This document shows positions 31,272-41,833 of a DNA stretch of 64,000 nt, piece after piece; the stretch's first letter is position 1; each line of letters begins with the position of its first letter. Origin of the DNA: Saccharum officinarum. Lineage: Eukaryota > Streptophyta > Magnoliopsida > Poales > Poaceae. A program made the position numbers and the translations under genes. Location: the NCBI GenBank assembly GCA_020631735.1, contig CM036170.1, positions 66,293,737 through 66,357,736 on the forward strand. Direction: 5' to 3'. The notes beneath the pieces were generated by a model. The model did no database searches, was not told the DNA's origin, and saw only the letters and a program-made list of their open reading frames with translations.

Positions 31272-31484
31272 GAAGGGCTCCTCTCCTCGTGCGCCGTTTC
31301 TTTTTCAGCGACCACGGCGCCGTGGTGGGTGCACCGTTGCTCGGGCCGGGACAGGTCAAACCAGAGGAGCAGCGCAGAGGCCACAGAGCAGTGTCCCGGA
31401 ATCTTGACAGGTGATTTGCCGGTAGCTCCACGTGACCCCGGATCCTGTACACATGTACGTACTAGGACTACTTTACTCGATTCT

Positions 31485-31760
31485 GCCCCTTGTTTAGATC
31501 GCCGACTCGGGATGGCCGAATCTGTACAGCGTCACCCCCGAACACTGTAGCACTTTTGTTTTTTATTGTAAAAAATTGTCTAAAAAATGATTAATTAGAC
31601 TCAAAATGTTCATCTCGCAAAGTACAACAAAACTGTGCAATTAGTTTATGATTTCATCTACATTTAGTACTCCATACATTTGCCGGCATTTTGATGTGAT
31701 GGGGAATCTTCTTTTTGCATAGTAAAATTTAGAGGTGAATTCTGGAATCTACAAAGGCCT
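31485..31760. mobile_element. hAT-type MITE related to 30586-30850
   Basis: The left end CCCCTTGTTTAGATCGCC and right end GGAATCTACAAAGGCC are degenerate inverted repeats. The interior TTCATCTCGCAAAGTACAAC and CTCCATACATTTGCCGGCAT match the MITE at 30586-30850 in inverse orientation. Confidence 0.65.
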
Positions 31761-31877
31761 GCATTTCTAGCGTCGCAAAAGGGTGTTACGTGTACTCTCA
31801 GTTTGGCAATCAAGATCAGACTTCTGTGGGGCGGAAGATCGAATCTCATACTCAGAGAGGCCACATGTCTATTAGGG

Positions 31878-32112
31878 GGTGTTTAGTCCCTTCAAAATTC
31901 CAAATTTTTACACTCTCTTTTCATCATATCAATCTTTAGACGTATGCATGGAGCACTTAATGTAGGTAAAAGAAATAACTAATTACACAGTTTGGTTGTA
32001 AATCACGAGACGAATCTTTTGAGTCTAATTAGTCTATGATTAGACACTAATTGTCAAATACAAACGAAAGTACTACAGTATCAAAATTCTAAATTTTTTG
32101 CATCTAAACATC
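31878..32112. mobile_element. MITE with GTGTTTAG ends
   Basis: The ends GGGTGTTTAGTCCC and TGCATCTAAACATC form short inverted repeats. The interior CACGAGACGAATCTTTTGAG is a common grass MITE phrase. A TTAG occurs on both sides. Confidence 0.6.
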
Positions 32113-32314
32113 TTAGTCAAATGAAATTGGTGGTTTGAGCACTCCGTGCGTAGAAAATCACCGTGGCCGGGAAATTAAGACACAACTGATGTCACTTTCT
32201 CCGAAGCGGCTGCATTCGTCGTTGCATATACTTGCATGTGCATGGTGCGATAAGCACCCATCAACTTAGAACTGCCGTCACCTTTTTACCATAGACGAAA
32301 TAACACTAGCAATA

Positions 32315-32619
32315 TGTTATGGACGTCGTTGGGATCGGGAGGATTGAGTCGAGAGGAGCGGCGGCGGAGCTACAGTACCCGCGCGCTACAGTACCGCGCG
32401 GGTACTGTTTATGCGCGAGCGGCAGAGGGCCGGCGGCTAGGGCTGTGAGGGGCGCTGGGAACGCCGACCGCGGGAGAGAAGGTTTTTCCTTCTAATCTCT
32501 TGCTTCCTTAGATTGATACATCTCCTCTCATTATATAGAGAGGTCTTACTTGGCCCCTAAGCAAGCGACTAATTAACCCTAACGGGCTAAGGCCCAATAG
32601 GCCCTTGACTCTTCTAACA
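32315..32619 (-). repeat. 3' LTR of the IQ-motif element (minus orientation)
   Basis: A 305-bp LTR. It contains CTACAGTACCCGCGCG and a nearby inverse copy, and ATTATATAGAGAGG, a TATA-like site. Confidence 0.85.
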
Positions 32620-32821
32620 TTACACCCCACCTGGACATGCAGCTCGTCCTCGAGCTGCAACCTAACTCGACTCGACGCAAACCTATCACTTAAAACAAGT
32701 CTTTTACATCTCGGCTTATTTTATTGACCTGAAATAGACTGCGATTCTTTATTTTCGACTCCTGAAGATACGGCGGACATCCTCCGCGTGATGAACCTGC
32801 ACGTGTGTAGCCACCTGGATC

Positions 32822-33607
32822 TCATGGAACCCACCGGAACGAGATGGGTGTACGGGTATAGCCACCAGGAATTAGTCGCGATAGCGACCAGCGGAGACGT
32901 CCTCGCGGCGGCCGGTGCCGGAGCACGACAGCGCTAATTAAGGTCTGCCTATGGGTGGCCACACACCCGTGTCCCCAAACGCCGGCGCTGTAGACGCCGA
33001 GTTCGCCACCCGAGGTGGCGATGCCACGCCCGATCTCCATGACGCAGCGGACGGGATCGGGGCCCTCCATGTGGCGAAGCGCAGCCTGGTGGCGAAGCAA
33101 AGAGGCACAGGGCACAGGCACCAGCTGCAACCCACGCATCTTTCGCGCCTGCCGTCGCGCCAGGAGTCCGCGTGCTGCAGCCTGTAACCGCACCGCCGCC
33201 AGGACTGCCTCCCGCATCTTCTGGCGCATCTCCTGCAGCCGCTGCCGTGCTCGGAGACCGCGTGCAGCAGCCTACAGCCGCACCACAGCCGACACTTGGT
33301 GAATAAGCATCGGCTGCGCTGTGATGTCCTTTCGCTGCTTGATCTGCTGTGCGGTGTCTGCCTTCGCGCGGCGAAGCACAGCTTGGAGGAACTGCGACGG
33401 GGTGCGGGGCTGAATCAGCTGCAGATCGCACAGCCGCCGCACTCGCCGGCGCGCCAGGAGGCCACGCGCCGCCGCCTGCAGCCGCACCGCCGCCGACACC
33501 TGGCGCGCAAACGCCGCCTGACGGCTCTCTATGGTGGTCACCCATGCGTTGATGTCGGCCAACGCCTTAGTGAGCTGATCCCACAGCGGCTCATCGAAAC
33601 CTGGCAT
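32822..33607 (-). pseudogene. IQ-motif protein of the small LTR element, broken by one TAG
   Basis: A 262-codon minus-strand frame starts at ATG 33607, which directly abuts the primer-binding site. The N-terminal 40 residues look helical (LTKALADINAWVTTIESRQ). Three segments fit the calmodulin-binding IQ pattern [ILV]QxxxRGxxxR: VRLQAAARGLLARR (Q44), a second near residues 110-121 and a third near 138-151. The second is hit by TAG at 33272-33274 exactly at its Gln position. Between them lie Arg/Gln-rich linkers. No gag core or zinc knuckle is visible. A gag-like or host-derived origin are both possible; calmodulin binding is an inference from the motif. Confidence 0.65.
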
Positions 33608-33621
33608 CTCTGATACCAGAT

Positions 33622-33944
33622 TGTTACGTGCTGCTAGGGTTGAGAGGAGAGAGTCGAGAGGAGCGGCGGTGGAGCTACAGTACCCGCGCGCTACAGTACC
33701 ATGCGGGTACTGTTCATGCGCGAACGGCAGAGGGCCGGCGGCTAGGGCTGTGAGGGGCGCTGGGAACGCCGGCCGCGGGGCTTCGCCCACGGCCGGCAAG
33801 AGAGAAGGTTTTTCCTTCTAATCTCTTGCTTCCTTAGATTGATACATCTCCTCTTATTATATAGAGAGGTCTTACTTAGCCCCTAAGCAAGCGACTAATT
33901 AATCATAACGGGCTAAGACCAATAGGCCCTTGACTCTTCTGACA
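33622..33944 (-). repeat. 5' LTR of the IQ-motif element (minus orientation)
   Basis: A 323-bp LTR matching 32315-32619. It is longer mainly because of an extra GGGGCTTCGCCCACGGCC-type segment near 33775-33800. Confidence 0.85.
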
Positions 33945-33949
33945 CAATC

Positions 33950-34690
33950 ACACCGTGGTCATAGACCCGTGGGTCTCGATTATGCCGAAATTATCCACGA
34001 GCAGAAGACCTTGGGGACATTAGTGGTGTGGTTTCAAAAGAGAGAGGATATAGAGAGAGAGCCATATAGCAGCGCACCGAATTTGTGCTGGAGGTGCCCT
34101 TGTTTTCAAGCAAGAAGAGATTCCTGACGATGTGACGGAAGCATCAAGCATCTCCTCTTTTCTTTTCCCGTGCACCGTGCTGACCTGGTGCTTACATAGA
34201 AAGGGATCGGAATGTTCGAATCAAAGATATAGCATGTGTTGTTTAGCTGAAAGGTGGTGCCGAAAGTTCTTGCCCACAGTGTGGAGCCATTTGCGATGGC
34301 TTGGTGTGCGGCGGATGCCCCAGCCCGCCGGTCGAGGGCATGTATGGAGAGCTAGATGCGGCGGTTGACGAGACGGCAACCTACGACGGGTTCTATTGTC
34401 CATCAGTCGACGGTTGGACTGATTGTCTTTGCAATTCAGTTGCTCTAGGACATTTTTCTCTTAAACATAAATATACAGTTATACACATGTTCCTCCTATA
34501 AATGTCTCTATTCACTCCTATAAACGACTCCAGGAGACGACAATTGATAAATATTAAGGTTAATGAAGTTTACACCTTATCACCTACTAAGTCTACACAT
34601 GCACCCATGCTGAGTTAGAGATTTGAATCTAGACGATCGATTTTCACTGCAAGGAATCTAACTATTCAAACAAGTTTAGCTTTTCACCAC
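33950..34690. other. Intergenic sequence, no gene recognised
   Basis: Mixed composition with short frames only. I see no domain or repeat I can name. Confidence 0.35.
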
Positions 34691-34729
34691 ATTGGCCTTT
34701 TTTTTGCGAATGAAGAGAGATCTTTATTA

Positions 34730-35330
34730 GCTAGAAGCAGGAAGATTACAGTCGGCATTGAGGAGGAGAGCACACGCAGGTGCTTGACCCAACCAAGCCG
34801 CAGAGTGTTTACAGCGTCTAGCAAATAAAGCTAAAGCATTCGCTACGCTATCACCCTCTCTCTTCACCTGGGAGATGATGCACCCATTCATCGATCACAT
34901 CCAGCTTTTTGCCACTTCAAAGATAGGTTCGACCTCCGATCGGTCTGGAGCATTGCTCATCATAGCCGACGTAATTCTAGCACAATCCGATTCAAGAATA
35001 ATCTGTGTGAACCCAAATGATGTGCCAGCGCAGGCCCTCGGTACAGGCCAAAGCTTCCACCTCTGGAGCGCTAGCACATTTGTCGAAGAATTTCAAGGCC
35101 GTGAATAGAACATCGCCTTACCGTCCCGGGCAATGACCCCAACCCTAGATTCTCCCGTTTGTTCCATGTACGATCCATCAACACTGATCTTTGTCCATCC
35201 TGTTTGCGGAGGTTCTCAACAACTCACCAATTGGGCAGTGGTTTTCCTTCTCGCATCACCTCTACCTGCGATGTGTACTTCTTTCACTTTGCTATCTGAC
35301 GGAGGAGGTGGATACGACGATTCCAAGCTC
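34730..35330 (-). pseudogene. LINE RNase H domain remnant
   Basis: Segments such as VDGSYMEQTGESRVGVIARD (about 35180), IILESDCARI (about 35000) and VKREGDSVANALALFARR (about 34845) are the pattern of RNase H at the end of plant LINE ORF2 proteins. Several stops and shifts occur, for example a stop near 35105. Confidence 0.75.
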
Positions 35331-35339
35331 TCTCGGTAG

Positions 35340-36075
35340 CTAATCAGGAAGCCAACATAAGATGACACTGAAGCGTCGCCTGAGCTGTGGATGATATTGT
35401 TATGAACTTGCCAGGCACGCCGACATCCGGATCGGATCTAATTGACGCACGCCTCATACGCCTACAGAGCCGCCGCCGTTGCCACTGCTCCTCGCTCCGC
35501 CGCCACCACATCTAGAGCCCCTCTCCTTCTTCCTCTCCGGTGCATCTATCAGAGACAAGAAGGGGAGGGGACCCATCTTTTTTTTTCTACAGTTTTCTAT
35601 CTAATTAATTAGGGTTTGGTCCAATAAATCTTTCGACGAAATCAGATGGTTTTCGATCGGCATCGTGTTTCATGCAATGACTTCGGTGATTGCCACGACG
35701 AGATCGTCGTTGCAGGCGTCGATTTCATCGGTGGACGACCATTATGTGGCCTTTATCTGCAAGGGCCAAGGGGAGGGTGCTTCTGGGAGCCCCCTACGAG
35801 GACAACGACTCCGGATCATCGATCTCATCGTCGATGGTCGCGGAGAGGGATTCAAGGTCTTCAGGTGATGGTTCTGCAACCTATGTCGTACCTGACGATG
35901 CAACTGTCGATATTCTTTCAGCGATTTACATGTGTTTGGACTGGTTCCGAAGTGTTGGATCTTGCGGCATGTCCAATGTTTTGGATTGGTCGTTAGATTC
36001 AGCATAAGGATTGCACTTTGGCTCCGGCGTTCGAGAAAAGCCACAGGGAAGAAGACGATGGAAGAATCTGGATAG
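35340..36075. other. Unassigned insertion within the LINE
   Basis: About 0.7 kb that interrupts the LINE. It has a CCGCCG-rich part, an AGGGTTTGG plant-leader-like phrase near 35611 and open frames in several registers (35646-35996, 35690-36007), none with a domain I recognise. It may be a gene-promoter fragment carried by a transposon. Confidence 0.35.
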
Positions 36076-36082
36076 AACATCA

Positions 36083-36372
36083 TGTATTAAATATAGGGTA
36101 AATATAGACTATTTACGAAACTAAAAATATAGGGTGAGGATAATTTGCGAGACGATTTTTAAGCCTAATTAGTCCATGATTAGCACTAACTGCTACGGTA
36201 ACAAAATGTGCTAATGAAAGATTAATTAGGCTTAATAAATTCGTCTCGCGATTATCCACCGAATATGTAATTTATTTTTAAATTAATATCTGAAAACCCT
36301 ATGATCAACTCTGATCAAAATCTGATGTGACACGGACTAAACTTTACCTCCCTGAACCTACCATGCCCTAAA
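36083..36372. mobile_element. MITE-like sequence with GCGAGACGA inverted interior
   Basis: TTTGCGAGACGATTTTTAAG (about 36148) and its inverse CTTAATAAATTCGTCTCGCG (about 36231) form an internal inverted repeat around AATTAG blocks. This interior is characteristic of abundant grass hAT-type MITEs. The exact ends are unclear. Confidence 0.55.
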
Positions 36373-36854
36373 CCACGCAGGTCCTTGGAGACCCTGTCGA
36401 GCAGCAGCAGAAGCCAATCCTTACCTGTGTAACTGAAAAAAATTTCATCCGGCAAATTCCAGTGCTGGCTCATGGCCTGCCGAAGCGCCCTTGCTTGCGG
36501 ACATACAACCACAGCGTGGTAGCTTGTCTCATAACCATTGCCGCAAAGATCACATGTGGGCGTTGGCTCCAATTTTCTTTTGAATTTATTACCTTTTGTT
36601 GGGAGAATATCATTGTTGAGTTTCCAGCCAAAAATCTTGACCTTTGGTGGTGCGTCGCAGCTCCAAAGATTACTCCACAGCTTCCTTACTCCATCAGGGC
36701 TAGAGCTGGACGAGGATGCTTCCTCTCGCGACCGCTCCGTAAGTGCCAAATTGTAGGCGCTACAAACAGAGAACATGCCAGTTTTCTCAGGGTGCCAGGC
36801 GACAAAATCTTCGGATCTCCTGGTTGAGAGTCTGATCCTTGATATTATATCCAC
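36372..36854 (-). pseudogene. LINE zinc-binding (zf-RVT) domain remnant
   Basis: The frame carries LWSCDAPPKVKIFGWKL, then LPTKGN and CDLCGNGYETSYHAVVVC, the Cys/His pattern that follows the reverse transcriptase of plant LINEs. It is open for about 160 codons and then runs into MITE-like sequence near 36372. Confidence 0.8.
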
Positions 36855-36861
36855 ACTGGCT

Positions 36862-37300
36862 TAAGATTGTGGGATGGCTTTTCAGTCTTTAGCTGATACA
36901 AAGTTACAAACAGATTACCTGTGCAAGCAACTTTCACAGTTTATAGGCTTGCCGCTATATTTTCACAATCCCAAAATCTAGCCCTCCTATAATCATCCAA
37001 ACAGTATCCAACTTTTCCAGTATCTAGCTGATCTCAATGGTTCTATTTTGCTGGTTTCTGAATGTATAGTGTGCGCAGATTTAACCCAATTACTCAAAAG
37101 TGGCTAACAACCCAAGGTTTTGGGCTGGCTGGCAGTTCATTCAGCAGTCTCATTTGGACCTAGTGTAATGGGCCTATACCAGGACTAAGGCCCCCATATA
37201 AATATAGTATTATTATTATACAACTTTGAACTCTTTATTTTCTCTAACAAATAAACCGTGACTGAAACCTTAAACAATTTGTCATCCAATCTAATCTAGA
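36862..37300. other. Intergenic sequence, no gene recognised
   Basis: AT-rich with no convincing frame or repeat. Confidence 0.35.
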
Positions 37301-37757
37301 TTTTTATACCTATACCTACCTAATATTAAAGAGAGAATTTTTTCCATCGCTTCTAGAAAGTCAACTCGAAGCTCGTGTCCATCCTCCACATGTCAATAAA
37401 CTTAATCCGAATCCAATTTGACAATCCTACCTTGACCTTACACCTTATACCAAAATGGTGGAATTCTCCTAATGTTTTTAAGTAGTAATAAGACACTACA
37501 ACTAGTCATAGCACATGGAAATCTCACTAAAAGACATTTAGTAAGAAAAAATTATACTAAATTTTGAACACCAAAACACTAGGAGAATCTCACCTCACTA
37601 GGAGAAATTTAATATTCTGGTTGTGTTATGTGTTCCATATGTGACACTGATTCATAAATTATGCTCATACGAATTAGAAGAACTCGTGTCCAATACAGTA
37701 TGAAGTACAATTCCAAGATGTATCAGTTCCGTTGCAATGCACGGACATGTTTGCTAG
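37301..37757 (+). mobile_element. Non-autonomous Helitron-like element
   Basis: The 5' end TTTATACCTATACCTACC followed by TAATATTAAAGAG, and the 3' end GCACGGACATGTTTGCTAG|T, fit grass Helitrons: CTAG terminus, insertion next to T, and a subterminal hairpin (CCGTTGCAATGCACGG, about 37729-37744). No inverted repeats or duplication are expected or seen. The 5' TC dinucleotide is not perfect. No Rep/helicase is present. Confidence 0.6.
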
Positions 37758-38457
37758 TTAATAAAATGTCTAACCTACTTTCTAAAAAAAAGAGAGAATA
37801 TGAAGTCGTGTGGTTCGAATGTTCAAGATGGTTTGCAACTCTTGAGCACAAGTGATGTATTTACAGCATGATGAAATGTATTGGTAGCATTGTTGCAATT
37901 AACAAAAGGATAAAGGCATGGTACAATAAAAATAATATATGATTTACCCTGGTGGATTAATGCATAGAAACAAAAAAAAAACTAAGCTATTTTACGGTCC
38001 CATTGGGTCTCTTCTCTCTTGGAATAGGCCTGTGCATAGACTCCTTACCAATCAGGTATTCAGGTCCACAGAAGGCATGTGGATACATCATGGCCGGCTC
38101 ACAAAGAAACTGAACATAACACTTTTTTTTCCAGATTCCAGTCACTTTCAGTGATGTATATAGGCCATAATTAAACTTATCAATAGCTGATAAGAAAGAA
38201 AAAAGAAATGTATCAGTAGCAACTACAAGCATACAAGCTTTCAGCAATCTAACTACTAAACAGCATCACAAGAGGAATAGCACTTGCTAGCACGACAGGG
38301 TTGTAAGGAACAGATAGCAGAGACCGCATCCAGATTCCTGGCCAGCAAGGTGTTAACTTTGGGCTTTGAACAACATATCCCATCTCATTGCTTCAAGCCT
38401 TCCACCATCCAGCTGTTAATATTTACAGAAGCATAACCTTACTTGGGGAGCAATAAC
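37758..38457. other. 3' flank of the Apollo-like gene
   Basis: AT-rich sequence probably including the 3' UTR of the nuclease gene. No other gene is visible. Confidence 0.4.
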
Positions 38458-40768
38458 TCAGGCAACACCAATGTGTTCTTCAGTGTCATGAATCCTTGCA
38501 CCGCAGCACTCCCTCCTTTTCATTGTAACTTTGCTTCTATACAGACTTGAACTGGAGATCCTGACCTTTCTTTCTTCTGGAGTCACAGAACCATTTCGCC
38601 TTCTCTTTGGTGTTAACTTATCATTATCCCCACCCTTGTTTTTTATGGGTGTCCTGTCATCATTAACATTACTGTCTAAACAAAGATGTGTGAAGTGGTA
38701 ACGGGGATTCACATAGCAGAACGATGAGCTGACGATTCCTATGACTGTCGATGGGCGCAATGTATGCATAAAATCCTCCAGCTCTGAAAAGCAAGCATGC
38801 TCGGAATATGGTAAAGCATAAGAATCCTTGTCAAACAGCTTTGGTGGTGACAAGGGATTGTAGTACATTTCTGTTAGGCCTTCACCTCTCCCTAAGCACC
38901 CGATAGACTTCAGTGATGATCTACCTTTGGATTTGACCTTTCCTTCGCTGCTCTTCCAAAGCCAAGGAATACCAGAAGGCATGATCCCTATTGTGGGGCA
39001 CACTGTGTTTAGAGCTTGAAGATTATCAATGGTGACACTATACCTTGGAACAGCACGGATCCTAGTCAAACTGGTCTGTGTGGTAAAAATCTCGCGGTTT
39101 TCATCAATCCCTAGAAGGTGTATTGTTAGTAGGCGCTGGGGCCAAACCCAGATCTGATGAGAAAATTGAAGGAAAACATTCTGGAGTTAGGAAGCTGGAC
39201 GTGTAATGTTTAGGAAATCAGTTAAACTAGCAGTTAGCATATCAATTGTTTGCAGCTCAACTTAGTTATAGCCTGCATATACTAATCTGAAAAGCAAGTT
39301 AATGTTCAAACAGAGCATCAGCCATGGCTACTTTAGTTGTTTCTCAAAAGAAATTAGTCATCATCACTCATCAATGTTCTGTCAAGACTCAAGAGTATAA
39401 AATGGAGTATGTTGAGAAAAGAAGTCTATAACCTTCGTCTGTAGAGCTCTAGATATATGAAGCAAGAGGTCTTCTTTTCCAAGAGTGTCAACACCAATGA
39501 TGACTTCATGATCAGGATGTGCCCGAATTATATCAACCATCTGCATTTCAAAAATAAGAAACATAAGCACCGACAATCACAGATTGATGAACTACATTGA
39601 TTTCTATTTTGGCTAGTTCAGTACATTCAACACATGAACATAAGCATAGTCAATATGTTTACATGTTGCTATTGACATTCTATAATTCTATTGCAGGCTG
39701 TTCACAGTGGCTGCACAGCACTAGGACATCAATCCCAATTCATACTCATTTAGGCATGATGGCTACTGCACTACTCATTTAGATTTCACTTTAAAAAAAA
39801 CCCCTATGCTAGACTGCTTTTCAAGGAAACACTAATTAGTTGTGTCATGAGTCAAGATGCATGCTCAAGGTGAACCGAGAGATTCAAACAACAGAATTAA
39901 ACTGTAACAATATCCCATTGACAACTCACGATACGCTCTACAATGTGCACGGAAATGTATTTCCGATGACATTCAGGCATCAGTACTTCACTGAATTTAT
40001 CATCAAATTATCGAACCCGTCATATATGTCAGATGTAATTGTTCCAAAAAAAATGATGTTTCGAGTAAGGGCATCATCAGCGGTAAACTGAACCATGATG
40101 CGAAGAAGACATAAATTGGCATAATAATCTCGCTTGTGTTTAAGCGAAACTGACATGCTCAGCGACGACGGGGCGTGGAGGGAAGTTGAGTGACGGGTGG
40201 CAGTAGGTGTTGTCCAGATAGAGCACATCAATGGTATCCCCGCCGAGCGCGTCCAGTAAAGCCTGCTTCGCCCGCCGCGCTTTATCGCACCCGAGCTCCC
40301 ACCGGAAGTCCCCCGTGTACAGCATGCACCCGAGGTCTCCGCGGAAGAGGTACATGAGCGATCCTGCACGGAGGGACGCGTCGGCCACGGAAACCAGCCG
40401 AAGATCAGTGGTTCCGTGCCAATCGTGTAGAGAAAAGAGTGAAGCGAGCGAATCAGGAGGGGTGACGTACCGGGGCAGTGGAGCGCGGGGATGGCGGTGA
40501 CGCGGAGGGAGAGGGGCTGGCCGGAGGATGGAGAGGATAGGGAGATGGAGGCAGAGGCACCTGGGGCGAGCGGGCGGAGGAGGGAGGCGTCGATTCCGGG
40601 GAAGCGGATGGGGAGGAGGCGCGCCGTGGTCGGGGAGCAGTAGAGCGGCCCATGGCGCCATCCGCCCGCCGCGCCGAGACCACGGGTGTGGTCCTGGTGG
40701 AGGTGCGTCAGGAAGTAGGCCTGGCTGCCGCCGGAGAACTTGTCCACCGATACCAGGCCCTCCTCCAT
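38458..40768 (-). CDS. SNM1/Apollo-type DNA repair nuclease (metallo-beta-lactamase, beta-CASP)
   Basis: A four-exon gene: 40768-40471, 40363-40155, 39540-39433 and 39153-38458. All introns are GT-AG, and 1311 bp gives 436 residues without a break. The metallo-beta-lactamase metal-binding motif HLHQDH is at residues 22-27 in exon 1. Exon 2 carries MLYTGDFRWE and VLYLDNTYC. Exons 3-4 carry the beta-CASP region (VIIGVDTLGKEDLLLHI and later ALPYSEHACFSELEDFM). The C-terminal 90 residues are basic and Ser-rich. The family cleaves DNA ends 5'-3' in interstrand crosslink repair and telomere protection, in the nucleus. The closest relative I recall is the Arabidopsis SNM1-like gene At1g27410; its precise plant role is less settled. 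The start follows a GC-rich leader. Confidence 0.92.
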
Positions 40769-41833
40769 GGCTCGCCGCCTTTGCTGGATGCCAATGCGGA
40801 TGCCTCTCCGCCTCTCTCTCCGGCCTCCTAACCTCGCCGTCCCCTCGCTTCTCTCAACTGTAGGCCTGTTGCTGCGCTGCGGTGCGGGTATGCGGGATCG
40901 AGTTTTTAGCGGCCCTTTTGAAAAGGGAAAACAAAAGGGAGGAGGGAAAGCGGCACGAGCGCGCGGCGCGCCAAATCGAAAAAATTCACTGCACGTGTAC
41001 CCCCACTTCCAATACAAAGTGCACAACTCGAATTTTTAGAGTTAGGAGTAATAACTAACCAAATTTAACAAAACACTACTGTTTATTATAACAAATAAAA
41101 TTCATTAGAATAATCACGCCACATTTTTTTAGTAAACAAATTTAAATATACATATTGTTTTTTTATAAATCTAGATAAATTTTATGAAATACAAAATGTG
41201 CACTTATTTGAGAAAGAGGGGGGTACTGATCTAGAAGCGGCTTACAATATGGCATTCCTTTTGAAAAAAATATTTCTAATAAATTATTCACAAACCAGTC
41301 TTACAAAATACAAACGTGGAGCATGCACGCATAAGCTGATGATTTTAACAGCAAAAACTGTCCAGCTAAGCAAATATTCTATCCAATATCGGGGGAGTAA
41401 TAAATACAGAAAAGTAGCGGTTCTCCATTAACAAGTATCAAATACCATAAACATGCTGAATAGAGCAGATGATACCGCGTAGATAGCTACCATTTGAGAA
41501 CATAAAGCTCATCACCGGCTCCGCAAAACAAGACAGGTGAGCCCAGTCCACAGCATAAGCATCTGCAATACAGCTTCTACCCACGGGAAGAGTACTCTAC
41601 ATGGTGTCGACTGTCGACGACATAAACATCTCACAAGCAAACCAACAAAGACTCCGATGATCTAGGACTCCGATATGAAACTCAAACGGGAAGCAGCCAG
41701 CTGATCATGATACGCAGTTGATATACAGAAGCAAAGATAAACAGGCAGTCCAATCTTCCAGATACACAGGATCGCCTCACTACAATACAAGCCTCATGTT
41801 TTCCTCGTTCTCCAGCTGCTTGCGTCCATTACC
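40769..41833. other. Intergenic region between Apollo-like and stress-protein genes
   Basis: The left part is the promoter and 5' UTR of the nuclease (GC-rich near 40769-40980). The right part, about 41450-41833, is probably the 3' UTR of the stress-protein gene. No additional gene is seen. Confidence 0.45.

Larger units (their letters stand above)
32315..33944 (-). mobile_element. Small non-autonomous LTR retrotransposon encoding an IQ-motif protein
   Basis: The LTRs are 32315-32619 and 33622-33944, with TG...CA ends on the minus strand. Flanks CAATA (32310-32314) and CAATC (33945-33949) look like a duplication with one mismatch. On the minus strand the 5' LTR is followed by a primer-binding site, TGGTATCAGAG (about 33608-33618), and the 3' LTR is preceded by a GGTGGGG purine tract (about 32624-32632). 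The internal region is only about 1 kb and has no reverse transcriptase or integrase, only one ORF. The element belongs with TRIM/LARD-like elements that need enzymes from other elements. Confidence 0.88.
34697..36860 (-). mobile_element. Truncated LINE (non-LTR retrotransposon), split by other sequence
   Basis: On the minus strand the order is the zinc-binding domain after reverse transcriptase (36854-36372), an interruption (about 36370-35350), then an RNase H domain (about 35330-34730) and a short A-tract (34697-34704) at the 3' end. The polymerase domain is absent, so the copy is 5'-truncated near 36860. This structure fits L1-type plant LINEs with a terminal RNase H. Confidence 0.75.

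Noticed and set aside
30706..31452. Overlapping 159- and 200-codon frames
   Set aside because: They cross a MITE and the end of a TIR element and show no domain.
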